DNA of 64,000 bases from Siphonodentalium dalli (GCA_032622095.1 CP136064.1:143177954-143241953), one strand, 5' to 3'. Shown: positions 12,059-25,650, counted from the stretch's first letter. Notes: a model not told the origin generated them from the sequence alone. Made by a program: numbers and translations.

Positions 12059-13959
12059 TATATATGGCTAAGGACGTGAATTTGGAGATATTCAGCCCAA
12101 TATAGTTTGCAACAGAATCGCGAGTATATTCTGAGTTTTACGTCTTATTTTCGGACAAGTGTCACGTTTGTCCAAAACAAACAAACGGAGGGTTGTCGAC
12201 ATATATATGTCGTGGGGTGTATCACCATTACATAGCGATTCGAACCGGCGTCATGTGCGCTTTTATTCTACCAATAAACACAGCAAAACGTAGGTGCGGT
12301 TTGAAACCCCCGGGTAGACTTGATGTGAATGTTCTGTGTTTTACACTAAGAATTCATCAATCTGATTGAATTGAGTGTGCTCACGTATGGAGTGTTGACA
12401 CTGTTATCACCAGGTGATATTATTGAACAAATATTAAAGGATATCTCGTTTTTTTGAATTTTAAATTTATTCAAATTTAATTTAAAATTAAACATAAAAT
12501 CGAAAAGATGGATGTACAAGGAGCATGGTTACCTTCGCTCGTATATACAGGGTGGGATAACACGATTGCCGTTTATATATGGCCAAGGACGTGAATTTGG
12601 AGATATTCAGCCCAATATAGTTTGTAACAGAATCGCGAGTATATTCTGAATTTTACGTCTTATTTTCGGACAAGTGTCACGTTTGTCCAAAACGAACAAA
12701 CGGCGGGTTGTCGACATATATATGTCGTGGGGTGTATCACCATTACATAGCGATTCGAACCGGCGTCATGTGCGCTTTTATTCTACCAATAAACACAGCA
12801 AAACGTAGGTGCGGTTTGAAACCCCCGGGTAGACTTGATGTGGATGTTCTGTGTTTTACACTAAGAATTCATCAATCTGATAGAATTGAGTGTGCTCACG
12901 TATGGAGTGTCGACACTGTTATAACCAGGTGATATTATTGAACAAATATTTAAAGGATATCTCGTTTTTTTAATTTTAAATTTATTCAAATTTAATTTAA
13001 AATTAAACATAAAATCGAAAAGATGGATGTACAAGGAGCATGGTTACCTTCGCTCATATATACAGGGTGGGATAACACGATTGCCGTTTATATATGGCTA
13101 AGGACGTGAATTTGGAGATATTCAGCCCAATATAGTTTGCAACAGAATCGCGAGTATATTCTGAGTTTTACGTCTTATTTTCGGACAAGTGTCACGTTTG
13201 TCCAAAACAAACAAACGGAGGGTTGTCGACATATATATGTCGTGGGGTGTATCACCATTACATAGCGATTCGAACCGGCGTCATGTGCGCTTTTATTCTA
13301 CCAATAAACACAGCAAAACGTAGGTGCGGTTTGAAACCCCCGGGTAGACTTGATGTGAATGTTCTGTGTTTTACACTAAGAATTCATCAATCTGATCGAA
13401 TTGAGTGTACTCACGTATGGAGTGTCGACACTGTTATCACCAGGTGATATTATTGAACAAATATTAAAGGATATCTCGTTTTTTTTAATTTTAAATTTAT
13501 TCAAATTTAATTTAAAATTAAACATAAAATCGAAAAGATGGATGTACAAGGAGCATGGTTACCTTCGCTCGTATATACAGGGTGGGATAACACGATTGCC
13601 GTTTATATATGGCCAAGGACGTGAATTTGGAGATATTCAGCCCAATATAGTTTGTAGCAGAATCGCGAGTATATTCTGAATGTTACGTCTTATTTTCGGA
13701 CAAGTGTCACGTTTGTCCAAAACGAACAAACGGCGGGTTGTCGACATATATATGTCGTGGGGTGTATCACCATTACATAGCGATTCGAACCGGTGTCATG
13801 TGCGCTTTTATTCTACCAATAAACACAGCAAAACGTAGGTGCGGTTTGAAACCCCCGGGTAGACTTGATGTGGATGTTCTGTGTTTTACACTAAGAATTC
13901 ATCAATCTGATCGAATTGAGTGTGCTCACGTATGGAATGTCGGACACTGTTATAACCAG
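12059..13959 (+). repeat. ~515-bp tandem satellite, second block (+ orientation)
   Basis: Four monomers have equivalent points at 12193, 12708, 13223 and 13738. From about 12349 onwards they match 8045-9655 base for base at a constant offset of 4,304, including private substitutions, so this block is copy B of a segmental duplication. Confidence 0.95.
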
Positions 13960-15794
13960 AGGCATATACTATAGAATACATTTTTTGTAATAGCAGGCTT
14001 ATTTGAGCCATACAGAAGGTGTCGAATACTATGGACCACTGTAATCTAGCAGCGAACGCGATTTCTTGTAAATCACAAAAAGACGGCAAATCGAGTACTA
14101 TCGACCACCGTTCGTTAAACGCACATCTAAACATTTGTGATTTTGTCAAGGGAAACTACTCTAATGATATATGCGAATGATATGGCAATGCCTATTTGTG
14201 TCAGTTGGTGAGTGATTTAGTTGATGAATAAAGGTACATTATGTGTGACTAGTTTCCGATACTTGGGTTATTTTGACCACAATTGCGCACGATGAAAAGT
14301 AATTCCTTCGGTATCGTGTGGAATACTTACCATTTCAGATGTTTTATGTTACATGTTTCTTAACGGTTTGTCGAAAAAGGTCAGCACACATATCGGTTGC
14401 TCTTCGAATGGCCACATCAACTTTATATAGCAATATTACCAAGGATTGAACCTGATTTGTCTAGCTAGCTTTGGGCAGGGACAGCGACTGAAATATTATA
14501 TAGAAGCGGGAACATCAAGACCTTAATAGTTGAAAAGGTTGAGGTACCATGCAGCTGGAAAAATTCAACCCATGATGGGGTGCGATGGCTGTTCTCGGAC
14601 TTGGTATTTTCTACCTGTGTTAAGGATGGGTGTTCATTTGGAAATTCCAATGTGGACCAACACTCCCTCGTCCAGGGTCTCCGGTGACATCCAACCTCGA
14701 TTTTAAAACATATATATAGCACCATCTACTTAAACTATACCTAATTATCGGTAACTTCCATTCATACCCAACTAAGCGGCTGAATTTAGGTAAACATATG
14801 ACATTTGGTTTATAACCAACACGCACTACTACATTGGTAAGTTAAGGATCATGCATGGGACCCCGATTTTTTTCTAAGAATTCACTCATGGAACATTCTG
14901 TGCGGCACTATTGGCCAAATTAAATTGTTTAGACCACGAGGTGAATGCAAACTTCTTGAGCACACAAATGCCATGCGGTTCAAATATGTTACATAATGTC
15001 ATGGTAAATATTTGGGGTCCACTGATTCTTAACGCAACTTAGCCTGAAATTATCAGTAACTGTTTCAACACGAAATGCCACCACCCCCGATTCACCGCGT
15101 ATCCGTGTACCTTCGCACAAAGATCATTTATACGTTTTGAGCCCATGCAAGCCCGACAACTGTAACTCTTTAATTCCATTCGTAATTAAAATCTAGGCCG
15201 CTGACATGGCTATCTCCTTTCAACTCCATTGAGCGTAAACCACCTCAATGGGTTAACAATTGAGATTACGTGACTGCATTACAAAGAACATGTACCCAGC
15301 TAATCGCACTCACAATTATCCGTACGAAAAATCGTCGTGATAACGGCGTGAAAAATCAATAATGTAGCCTATGCAGTTGTAATATAATACTGAATTTTTA
15401 CAAAAATGGTATTATTGCTGTACTATAGAACCCGATAGACCGTACTTTATCATTCCGTATTGCGGATTTTATACATATTACAAAGCTGTAGCGTTCGAGT
15501 ACTATGAAAACATGAACAGATGAAACTTTTTCTCCACCAAATGCAAAGATTTTCCGGTCAAGTGAATCCCGGTATATAGATGGTTCGCCAAAAAAGATCA
15601 TATAAGTCATTACATGTCAATGTATTTTGCATATAAAGAGTTTTGGGCATATGTTGAGTTTCAATCTACAATGAAAGAAATACACTGATAGAAATATAGT
15701 CGAATACTATAGAACACAAAATATGTATTACAAAATTAGTAAATCACAAATTAACGCTGATATTACAAAAATTGTATTCTATAGTATAGGCCCC
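13960..15794. mobile_element. 1.83-kb TIR element (copy B)
   Basis: This is the same insertion as at 9656-11490, carried along by the 4,304-bp duplication rather than inserted anew: it occupies the same monomer base and is flanked by the same satellite variants. Only a few substitutions separate the copies (for example near 15335-15345 and 15461). Confidence 0.85.
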
Positions 15795-16049
15795 TGGTGA
15801 TATTATTGAACAAATATTTAAAGGATATCTCGTTTTTTTAAGTTTAAATTTATTCAAATTTAATTTAAAATTAAACATAAAATCGAAGAGATGGATGTAC
15901 AAGGAGCATGGTTAACTTCGCTCGTATATACAGGGTGGGATAACACGATTGCCGTTTATATATGGCTAAGGACGTGAATTTGGAGATATTCAGCCCAATA
16001 TAGTTTGCAACAGAATCGCGAGTATATTCTGAATTTTACATACTACATG
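15795..16049 (+). repeat. Partial 515-bp monomer (copy B)
   Basis: Copy of 11491-11745, ending at the same non-satellite junction. Confidence 0.85.
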
Positions 16050-16784
16050 CATAACTTTTCCATATCTTTGATGGGGTTATTAAAGATATATTTTTAACGT
16101 TATATCTACTCAGTATATCTCATTTAAATTCAGGCATTCTATAGTCACAAAAATAAAACGAACAACAATCTGTGTATTTGTACTGTCCGTCTACAGTATC
16201 GAGATACTTAATCCCGTTATGTAATCGATGGCAATGAACAACCCATGCATTATCGAGACAGACATCTAACTACTCGTTATGTAATTATGACAATTACCAG
16301 CCTATTGTTTGGCGGTCTCTTTGTAGATTGGGTCCCTCTTTGCTTGGATGAATTATAATCAGTACAACGACGATGTGACTTTTTCTGCTATAATAATAAT
16401 ACGAAAACAAAACCCCGACCAAAAAGAGTCCAGAACAACTTATGGATACAATATTTTCACTTTGTTTTTCAGTCTCGCATATTTAAGAAAATTCATTGGC
16501 ACGGGTTTTCGCAAAATAATATTTTAAAATATATAAAAAGATAAATTCAACAAGATTTTTTGGTCATAAATATTGCATTTAAAGTATCATAATAATTGCA
16601 TATTATGGTACTATATTTTTAGAAAATGCGCAAATATGCTCCGTTCACAGATTTTCGAGAGAGGTAGAGGGGAGGGAGAGATGTGATAAAGGGCGTTTAT
16701 ATTTGTCTATATTAACTCTATCTGAAACCTTCGGAGTTCTTTAATCAGTGGCATAGATACATGCATCCCATCTGTTCAATAATA
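16050..16784. other. Central non-satellite spacer between + and - arms
   Basis: The first ~330 bp is the duplicated spacer (compare 11746-12058). From ~16383 the sequence is unique, AT-rich and without an ORF. It separates the direct-orientation satellite from the inverted satellite and is therefore the loop of the large inverted repeat. Confidence 0.65.
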
Positions 16785-18240
16785 TCACCTGGTCTTAACA
16801 GTGTCGACACTCCATACGTGAGTACACTCAATTCGATCAGATTGATGAATTCTTAGTGTAAAACACAGAACATTCACATCAAGTCTACCCGGGGGTTTCA
16901 AACCGCACCTACGTTTTGCTGTGTTTATCGGTAGAATAAAAGCGCACATGACGCCGGTTCGAATCGCTATGTAATGGTGATACACCCCACGACATATATA
17001 TGTCGACAACCCACCGTTTGTTCGTTTTGGACAAACGTGACACTTGTCCGAAAATAAGACGTAAAACTCAGAATATACTCGCGATTCTGTTACAAACTAT
17101 ATTGGGCTGAATATCTCCAAATTCACGTCCTTGGCCATATATAAACGGCAATCGTGTTATCCCACCCTGTATATATGAGCGAATGTAACCATGCTCCTTG
17201 TACATCCATCTTTTCGATTTTATGTTTAATTTTAAATTAAATTTGAATAAATTAAAAATAAAAAAAATGAGATATCCTTTAATATTTGTTCAATAATATC
17301 ACCTGGTGATAACAGTGTCGACACTCCATACGTGAGCACACTCAATTCGATCAGATTGATGAATTCTTAGTGTAAAACACAGAACATTCACATCAAGTCT
17401 ACCCGGGGGTTTCAAACCGCACCTACGTTTTGCTGTGTTTATCGGTAGAATAAAAGCGCACATGACGCCGGTTCGAATCGCTATGTAATGGTGATACACC
17501 CCACGACATATATATGTCGACAACCCGCCCGCCGTTTGTTCGTTTTGGACAAACGTGACACTTGTCCGAAAATAAGACGTAAAACTCAGAATATACTCGC
17601 GATTCTGTTACAAACTATATTCGGCTGAATATCTCCAAATTCACGTCCTCGGCCATATATAAACGGCAATCGTGTTATCCCACCCTGTATATACGAGCGA
17701 AGGTAACCATGCTCCTTGTACATCCATCTTTTCGATTTATGTTTAATTTTAAATTAAATTTGAATAAATTTAAAATTAAAAAAACGAGATATCCTTTAAT
17801 ATTTGTTCAATAATATCACCTGGTGATAACCGTGTCGACACACCATACGTGAGCACACTCAATTCGATCAGATTGATGAATTCTTAGTGTAAAACACAGA
17901 ACATTCACATCAAGTCTACCCAGGGGTTTCAAACCGCACCTACGTTTTGCTGTGTTTATCGGTAGAATAAAAGTGCACATGACGCCGGTTCGAATCGCTA
18001 TGTAATGGTGATACACCCCACGACATATATATGTCGACAACCCGCCGTTTGTTCGTTTTGGACAAACGTGACACTTGTCCGAAAATATGACGCAAAACTC
18101 AGAATATTCAGAACTAAACTATACATCGGTGTACCCGGGGGTTTCAAACCACACTTAAGATTTGCTGTTTTTCTGTAGAATTGAAGTGCAAATGACGCCT
18201 TTGTTTTTCTCATGATATGGCTATAGACCACGATGACACC
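16785..18240 (-). repeat. ~515-bp satellite, right arm (- orientation)
   Basis: Three monomers in inverted orientation have equivalent points at 17009, 17523 and 18040 (spacing 514 and 517). A diverged fragment at about 18110-18210 matches, inverted, the diverged outer monomer of the left arm at about 5146-5265. Both arms therefore end outwardly in the same kind of degenerate monomer, as expected if they are inverted copies of one array. Confidence 0.9.
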
Positions 18241-18558
18241 GCATGAATCAGAAAAGGGGCACTACGCTCATAACATGAGCATATGGTGAGTGCATTGTTA
18301 AAAGTCCCCCATGCAGTCACGAGATATCGCAGATTTAACCCTGCATTATGTAAACAAAACACACATACACTATAACAAATTAACTTAAATGACACTATAT
18401 ATATAGTTTTGATGCTTATTATGAAATTTGGTACCCACCACCAAGTCCTGTAGTCAATTAAGTTAATTCACGCGCAGCTCGATCAGAACAACTTTATTAT
18501 AATTTAAAAAACAAAACACATTATATTACTAATAAGAGTAATGTTCAATTTCACTGAA
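18241..18558. other. Non-coding spacer
   Basis: About 320 bp between the inverted satellite arm and the SGNH relic. It is AT-rich; I see no ORF or structured RNA. Confidence 0.5.
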
Positions 18559-18968
18559 TCAGTGTCTTCGCAAGGCGTCTCTTATGGTTTGAAAATACTT
18601 CTGGATGCCACACATGCCGGATTCACTCGATACTGACAGATGTACTTTATCCTTGGTGCTATTTATATAGTCTCTTGGAAACCGGATGTTTTCGAACACA
18701 ATGTATAATCTTGCTTTAGCGCTTTCTTGAGTTTCCGGTTGATGGCGGTCATTTGTCGCAGGAATTCTTTCAAGGTCAAGCCTGGGGATTTGGTGTCATC
18801 CGGAATCCGAAAGAGCAACTCACCCACAAGAACCCTGGTCCCAATTGCATTGATTTTTTTCACTATGGCGAGGATGGCGTCGACGATATCTCGTGTCTTC
18901 GATGTCGCCGATATATCGTTTCCACCTGCGTGCAAGAATATGACATCTGGCTTCAATTCTTTACTAAA
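18559..18968 (-). pseudogene. SGNH-hydrolase-like relic, frameshifted
   Basis: On the minus strand the first frame reads KPDVIFLHAGGNDIS, which carries the GxND block III of SGNH/GDSL hydrolases. It continues through an alpha-helical stretch (IVDAILAIVKKINAIGTRV) to about 18680. The frame then shifts and another frame continues with NSTKDKVHLS, whose Asp-x-x-His matches block V, and ends at a stop at 18559-18561. Block I, with the nucleophilic serine, would lie upstream (above 18968), where a stop and a further frame change interrupt it. The family cleaves esters and related bonds with a Ser-His-Asp triad. Ngaro/DIRS-type tyrosine-recombinase retroelements and some LINEs carry such a domain, so this is more likely a mobile-element remnant than a host esterase. 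With no serine block and a frameshift it cannot encode a working enzyme. Confidence 0.8.
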
Positions 18969-19087
18969 TTATCGATTAACATGTAGTTCTCTTAGGAAAT
19001 GTTCAGGTAATAAGCCCAACAAGCGGCCATATGCCGTTTTTTAAACTTGTTATCTGAACATTTCCATCCAATAAATAGAGTAATGCT

Positions 19088-19285
19088 CTAATTAATGGAT
19101 TCCTTAACGAAAGCAGAATTATGGTAATTTTTCAGGATTTAGTCAGAAATATGGCTTGTTGCCATTCATCGGAAAGCTCTCGGGGAGAGCTTTCCGATGA
19201 ATGGCAGCAAGCCATATTTCTGACTAAATCCTGAACTTCAAAAATTACCCATAATTCTGTTGTGGTTAAGGAGTCCATTAATTAG
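19088..19285. mobile_element. Hairpin MITE (~200 bp)
   Basis: CTAATTAATGGA at 19088 and TCCATTAATTAG ending at 19284 are reverse complements. Almost the entire interval pairs with itself around ggagagctttccgatgaa near 19185, with a few small bulges. There is no coding capacity. The family cannot be assigned from the ends. Confidence 0.8.
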
Positions 19286-21989
19286 ATAATTACTGTAGGT
19301 CTCCTTAACTGTATTATCCATTTTGCTTATTTCAACTTAACATTTCCCACTTGTGAATACAAATCCTCCTGCACATTTCTGCTTCTCTGTCAGTCGTCAT
19401 CTGTTCATATTTCCCAATAGTCCCTCTAGATACATAAAAGACTATTCAAGGTTCTGCATACAGCGTGGAAATATCCCAGCGTTTCAAGTGATAGCACCGA
19501 ATTCAGACCCCGCCACCCCCGTTTTTGGAAAAAAGCTTCACTGTGAGAAAACCTATCACTGAGTTGCGTGCATGTAAATTAACTGAGATGTTATCATGGG
19601 CCCACTACATGAAGGCTAGACATCAGCATCGATCATATTCCTACAGGGATGGGCTGTTACGTGTTGAATTGGGTTCCACGGGTTTGGTGCCCCTTCTCTT
19701 ATCAGACATGGATGTATGACCCTATAGTCATATATATATTTCTTGACAACATTATGCTATGTTCATATAAGACCACATGTACTGATTTACAACCCTAATT
19801 ACGCCGTCATCTCGCGCTGCATAGCACAGAATTCAGACCCCACCACGAACCCCCATTTTTTGGAAAAAGCTTATTTAGCACTACCAATATACCGGCCAAA
19901 TTAATTAAGTAAAAAGTCAAAGCATATTAGCAAGACAACTTGACCAGGGAGTGTGGTCACACGGTACAGTGAGTCAGTAGTATTATTATTAGTATGTGTA
20001 CACATGACCAATACACTAGACTGTACACATAATCAGTACACTGCCAGTGTACTAATTATGTGTACAGTCTAGTGTATTATATAACTACTGTTAATCCCCA
20101 GTACACCAATGCACCATATACAGTGGTCGCCATCGGATGTTTGTCTAGCGCATGCATTAAGCTGTTGTCCGTGTATTGTCAGGTCGTAAATTGACTTGAC
20201 TTAGCTGGCACTGTGAATCTCTCTGTATTGGTTTGTTTTCGGAAATAATATTTTGATCGATGATAGTTTTTATATGTATACTAATTATTTCCCCACCCAG
20301 ATATTTACCCACCGGACATTTCCCTGCTCATAAAATGCTTTATGCTGAATCTTTTATCGCGGATATCAAAGAATGTTTTGACTGGTCAGTATATAAAGCC
20401 TGCATGGTTATGGAGGAATAAATAATCTCTCTCTCTACTCAAGCGATTTGACAAACATGAGTGCGCGTTTTGACAAACATGAAAGCCTGTTTGGACGATC
20501 CCTTGTGACATCAACACAGTTGAAAAAACAATGTCATTGTTGTGACTATTGTTATCAAAGTATGAATTATAGACATGTTAATACTATAAAGAGCGTTTGA
20601 TTTTGTATTTATAATTTTGCAAAGAAAACAATTTATCTTGATATAAGATTTGTCTTATATGTAGTTAATAGTCAATAATATGGTAATAAGTAAATAAATA
20701 ATATATAACAGTATTTTACGTTATGAAAAGTGTAATGTGATCGTGTTTAAACGGGTACTGTCCGTCAATTTCTATAAATCTAATATCGATAATATATAGA
20801 AAAATAAGTAATTTGAGTCGCAGATGTACATGTTCAGGTTAACAGGCTCTCTTAAAATCGAAGATAATAACAGGGTCGAGATCTCTTAAAAATCAAAGTT
20901 GATATATAAAGAGCGTTTAATTTGATATTTAAAATTTTGCAAAGAACATATTAGAATATTAATTCTTACATGCCGTGTAATTAATATGGTAACTTAGTCC
21001 GCAGGACTGATCGATATCGAGCGACTAAGACTAGGTGAACCACCATCAAAGCCGTGATAGCGCTCAAAAACAAGCTGTGTTGACTTCGACAGCGGGAAGG
21101 AGAGCATGGTGGATTTCCTGGACATCGTTGGCCATTCCATTAGATTCAAGTGATTTGTTATGTACTGTTTTTATTATTTATTGTACAATTGTACAATATT
21201 ATTTGTATAATATTCGTCGAAACAAATCTGATTTTACCAAACTATATACTTAGTAGTCAATCTGTTAAAATTAGTTTACACTAAACACAGGCTTACAGTT
21301 TCGTTGATTCTACCACCCCCCACCCCCGCCAGCCACGAATTTTACGAATGTGGGTACTCCAACATCTGGAAGATGAACTCCAACAAAACTGGAAGATGAT
21401 AAAACATTGGTCATAGTCACGCTTTTAACGAAGCAACGAGCGAAAGAGTTAAACAGTCCTGCAATGTTTGTAAGTTATATACTGATGTCGGAATGGCATA
21501 TTTCTTAATGTTATTGATATACAATCACCCCGACCCCACTCCCGCGTTTTAGCTCCATCATAATCAACTATTCGTTCAACAAACTGAGAGTTTCAGTGGC
21601 ACCATAGTAGCAAAGAGCAAAGCCTATGCTGCAGACTAGACTTATCGATTGACTCTCATAATATTTTTAATATTATATCATAACTTCAGTGTTTACTATC
21701 CGATTTCTCCGGCTGATGGGTCAAACCGTAAATAAATTGTAATATAAATCACAATTTGCTATTAATATGAAAGTATTGAGTCCAAATTTGTAAGATAAAA
21801 GTTTAACTACAGATTACATCGTCTATCACGCAATCTTACATAACGCGATTGACAGCAGCCGCGCTGAGAACAATGGTATATACTGCAACGCGCAACATAA
21901 TTACCAGTAATTCTGCTATACTAGCTGCTATAGGATAATTGGTACCCGGGGGTATGAATGAGTCCAGATTGTAGAGGCACTGTCCACGT
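19286..21989. other. Non-coding interval with small repeats
   Basis: It holds two copies of a ~48-bp segment beginning atagcaccgaattcagac (19491-19538 and 19821-19872) and two diverged copies of a segment containing aaagagcgttt (about 20588-20640 and 20909-20955). ORFs at 19353, 19525 and 21035 are short and unrecognised. I see no RNA genes. Confidence 0.6.
20010..20078. repeat. Perfect-type hairpin, ~32-bp arms
   Basis: AATACACTAGACTGTACACA at 20010 pairs with the arm ending CTAGTGTATT at 20078. The centre is CACTGCCAGTG. The outer flanks cagtagta and ataactactg also pair loosely, so the whole may be a small foldback element. Confidence 0.8.
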
Positions 21990-22288
21990 CATGGGCGGCT
22001 ATGTTTTCCAATAAAATTCAAAAGCATTTGATAGCTTTAGTCATGCAAATAGTAAAATTCAAGATGGCTGCCAGCAACCATGTTTTTCGGCCAAATAACC
22101 CCAAAATGACTCGTTCCCATCTACATTCCAATATCAACAGCCATGACAAATTTTATGATGATCAGACTAAAGGTACGACATGTAGCCCGTGCTAAAGGAT
22201 TTAGTCATACAAAGAGTAAAATCCAAGATGGCTGCTGGCGGCCATGTTTTTTGGCCGAATGACCCCAAAATGACTCGTTCCCATCTAC

Positions 22289-23850
22289 ATGTCATTATTA
22301 ACATTCATGACAAATTTTATGATGATCAGACTAAAGGTACGACCTGTAGCCCGTGCTAAAGAATTTAGTCATACAAAGAGTAAAATCCAAGATGGCTGCT
22401 GGCAGCCATGTTTTTCAGGCCGAATGACCCCAAAATGTGTCGTTCCCATCTACATGTCATTGCTAATATCCATGACAAATTTTATGATGATCAGACTAAA
22501 GGTACGACCTGTAGCCCGTGCTAAAGAATTCAGTCATACAAAGATTAAAATCCAAGATGGCTGCTGGCGGCCATGTTTTTCGATCGAATGACCCCAAAAT
22601 GTGTCGTTCCCATCTACATGTCATTGCTAATATCAATTACAAATTTCATGATGATCAGACTAAAGGTACGACCTGTAGATGTGCTAAAGAATTCACTCAT
22701 ACAAAGATTAAAATCCAAGATGGCTGCCGGCAACCATGTTTTTCGGCCGAATGACCCCAAAATGACTCGTTCCCATCTACATGTCAATATTAACATCCAT
22801 GACAAATTTCATGATGATCAGACTAAAGGTACGACCTGTGGCCCGTGCTAATAGATTAATTTTTTAAATCCAAGATGGCCACTGGCGGCCATGTTTTTTG
22901 TCCGAATGACCCCAAAATGACTCGTTCCCATCCAGATTCCAATTTCAACAGCCATGACAAATTTTATGATGATCAGACTAAAGGTACGACCTGTAGCCCG
23001 TGCTAAAGAATTTAGTCATACAAAGAGTAAAATCCAAGATGGCTGCTGGCGGCCTTGTTTTTTGGCCGAATGACCCCAAAATTACTCGTTCCCATCTACA
23101 TGTCAATATTAACATCCATGAAAAATTTCATGATGATCAGACGAACAGTACGACCTGTGGCCTGTGCTAATGGATTAAATTTTGAAATCCAAGATGGCCA
23201 CTGGCGGCCATATTTTTTGTCCGAATGACCCCAAAATGACTCGTTCCCATCTACATTCCAATTTCAACAGCCATGACAAATTTTATGATGATCAGACTAA
23301 AGGTACGACCTGTAGCCCGTGCTAAAGGATTTAGTCATACAAAGAGTAAAATCCAAGATGGCTGCTGGCAGCCATGTTTTTTGGCCGAATGACCCCAAAA
23401 TTACTCGTTCCCATCTACATTCCAATTTCAACAGCCATGACAAATTTTATGATGATCAGACAAAAGATACGACCTGTAGCCCGTGCTAAAGGATTTAGTC
23501 ATACAAAGAGTAAAATCCAAGATGGCTGCTGGCGGCCATGTTTTTTGGCCGAATGACCCCAAAATTACTCGTTCCCATCTACATTCCAATTTCAACAGCC
23601 ATGACAAATTTTATGATGATCAGACTAAAGGTACGACCTGTAGCCCGTGCTAAAGGATTTAGTCATACAAAGAGTAAAATCCAAGATGGCTGCTGGCGGC
23701 CATGTTTTTTGGCCGAATGACCCCAAAATGACTCGTTCCCATCTACATGTCATTATTAACATTCATGAGAAATTTTATGATGATCAGACTAAAGGTACGA
23801 CCTGTAGCCCGTGCTAAAGAATTTAGTCATACAAAGAGTAAAATCCAAGA
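22289..23850 (+). repeat. Higher-order block, duplicated at +6,349 and partly at +11,052
   Basis: The same succession of variant monomers recurs at 28638-30200 (offset 6,349) and partly at 33570-34608 (a further 4,703). A shorter part of it (from about 22614) recurs at offset 1,458. The offsets are constant across several landmarks, so these are block duplications rather than independent variants. Confidence 0.85.
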
Positions 23851-25650
23851 TGACTGCTGGCAGCCATGTTTTTTGGCCGAATGACCCCAAAATGACTCGT
23901 TCCCATCTACATGTCATTATTAACATTCATGACAAATTTTATGATGATCAGACTAAAGGTACGACCTGTAGCCCGTGCTAAAGGATTTAGTCATACAAAG
24001 AGTAAAATCCAAGATGGCTGCTGGCAGCCATGTTTTTCAGGCCGAATGACCCCAAAATGTGTCGTTCCCATCTACATGTCATTGCTAATATCAATTACAA
24101 ATTTCATGATGATCAGACTAAAGGTACGACCTGTAGATGTGCTAAAGAATTCACTCATACAAAGATTAAAATCCAAGATGGCTGCCGGCAACCATGTTTT
24201 TCGGCCGAATGACCCCAAAATGACTCGTTCCCATCTACATGTCAATATTAACATCCATGACAAATTTCATGATGATCAGACTAAAGGTACGACCTGTGGC
24301 CCGTGCTAATAGATTAATTTTTTAAATCCAAGATGGCCACTGGCGGCCATGTTTTTTGTCCGAATGACCCCAAAATGACTCGTTCCCATCCAGATTCCAA
24401 TTTCAACAGCCATGACAAATTTTATGATGATCAGACTAAAGGTACGACCTGTAGCCCGTGCTAAAGAATTTAGTCATACAAAGAGTAAAATCCAAGATGA
24501 CTGCTGGCAGCCATGTTTTTTGGCCGAATGACCCCAAAATTACTCGTTCCCATCTACATTCCAATTTCAACAGCCATGACAAATTTTATGATGATCAGAC
24601 AAAAGATACGACCTGTAGCCCGTGCTAAAGGATTTAGTCATACAAAGAGTAAAATCCATTGGCTGCTGGCGGCCATGTTTTTGGGCCGAATGACCCCAAA
24701 ATTACTCGTTCCCATCTACATTCCAATTTCAACATCCATGACAAATTTTATGATGATCAGACTAAAGGTACGACCTGTAGCCCGTGCTAAAGGATTTAGT
24801 CATACAAAGAGTAAAATCCAAGATGGCTGCTGGCGGCCATGTTTTTTGGCCGAATGACCCCAAAATGACTCGTTCCCATCTACATGTCAATATTAACATC
24901 CATGAAAAATTTCATGATGATCAGACGAACAGTACGACCTGTGGCCCGTGCTAATGGATTCAATTTTGAAATCCAAGATGGCCACTGGCGGCCATATTTT
25001 TTGTCCGAATGACCCCAAAATGACTCGTTCCCATCTACATTCCAATTTCAACAGCCATGACAAATTTTATGATGATCAGACTAAAGGTACGACCTGTAGC
25101 CCGTGCTAAAGGATTTAGTCATACAAAGAGTAAAAATCCAAGATGGCTGCTGGCAGCCATGTTTTTTGGCCGAATGACCCCAAAATTACTCGTTCCCATC
25201 TACATTCCAATTTCAACAGCCATGACAAATTTTATGATGATCAGACAAAAGATACGACCTGTAGCCCGTGCTAAAGGATTTAGTCATACAAAGAGTAAAA
25301 TCCAAGATGGCTGCTGGCGGCCATGTTTTTTGGCCGAATGACCCCAAAATTACTCGTTCCCATCTACATTCCAATTTCAACAGCCATGACAAATTTTATG
25401 ATGATCAGACTAAAGGTACGACCTGTAGCCCGTGCTAAAGGATTTAGTCATACAAAGAGTAAAATCCAAGATGGCTGCTGGCGGCCATGTTTTTTGGCCG
25501 AATGACCCCAAAATGACTCGTTCCCATCTACATGTCATTATTAACATTCATGAGAAATTTTATGATGATCAGACTAAAGGTACGACCTGTAGCCCGTGCT
25601 AAAGAATTTAGTCATACAAAGAGTAAAATCCAAGATGACTGCTGGCAGCC

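Noticed and set aside
16960-16990. GGTTCGAATCGC on the minus-sense of the 515-bp monomer, resembling a tRNA B-box.
   Set aside because: The flanks cannot form a T-arm stem and no matching A-box at the right spacing is seen, so there is no tRNA gene and only a weak case for a tRNA-derived SINE.
5326-18040. A 74-codon ORF (MSTYICRGVYHHYIAIRTGV...) present in almost every 515-bp monomer.
   Set aside because: It is open because the monomers are homogenised. The few substitutions mostly change amino acids, one monomer breaks it, and there is no domain or start context, so no coding selection is visible.
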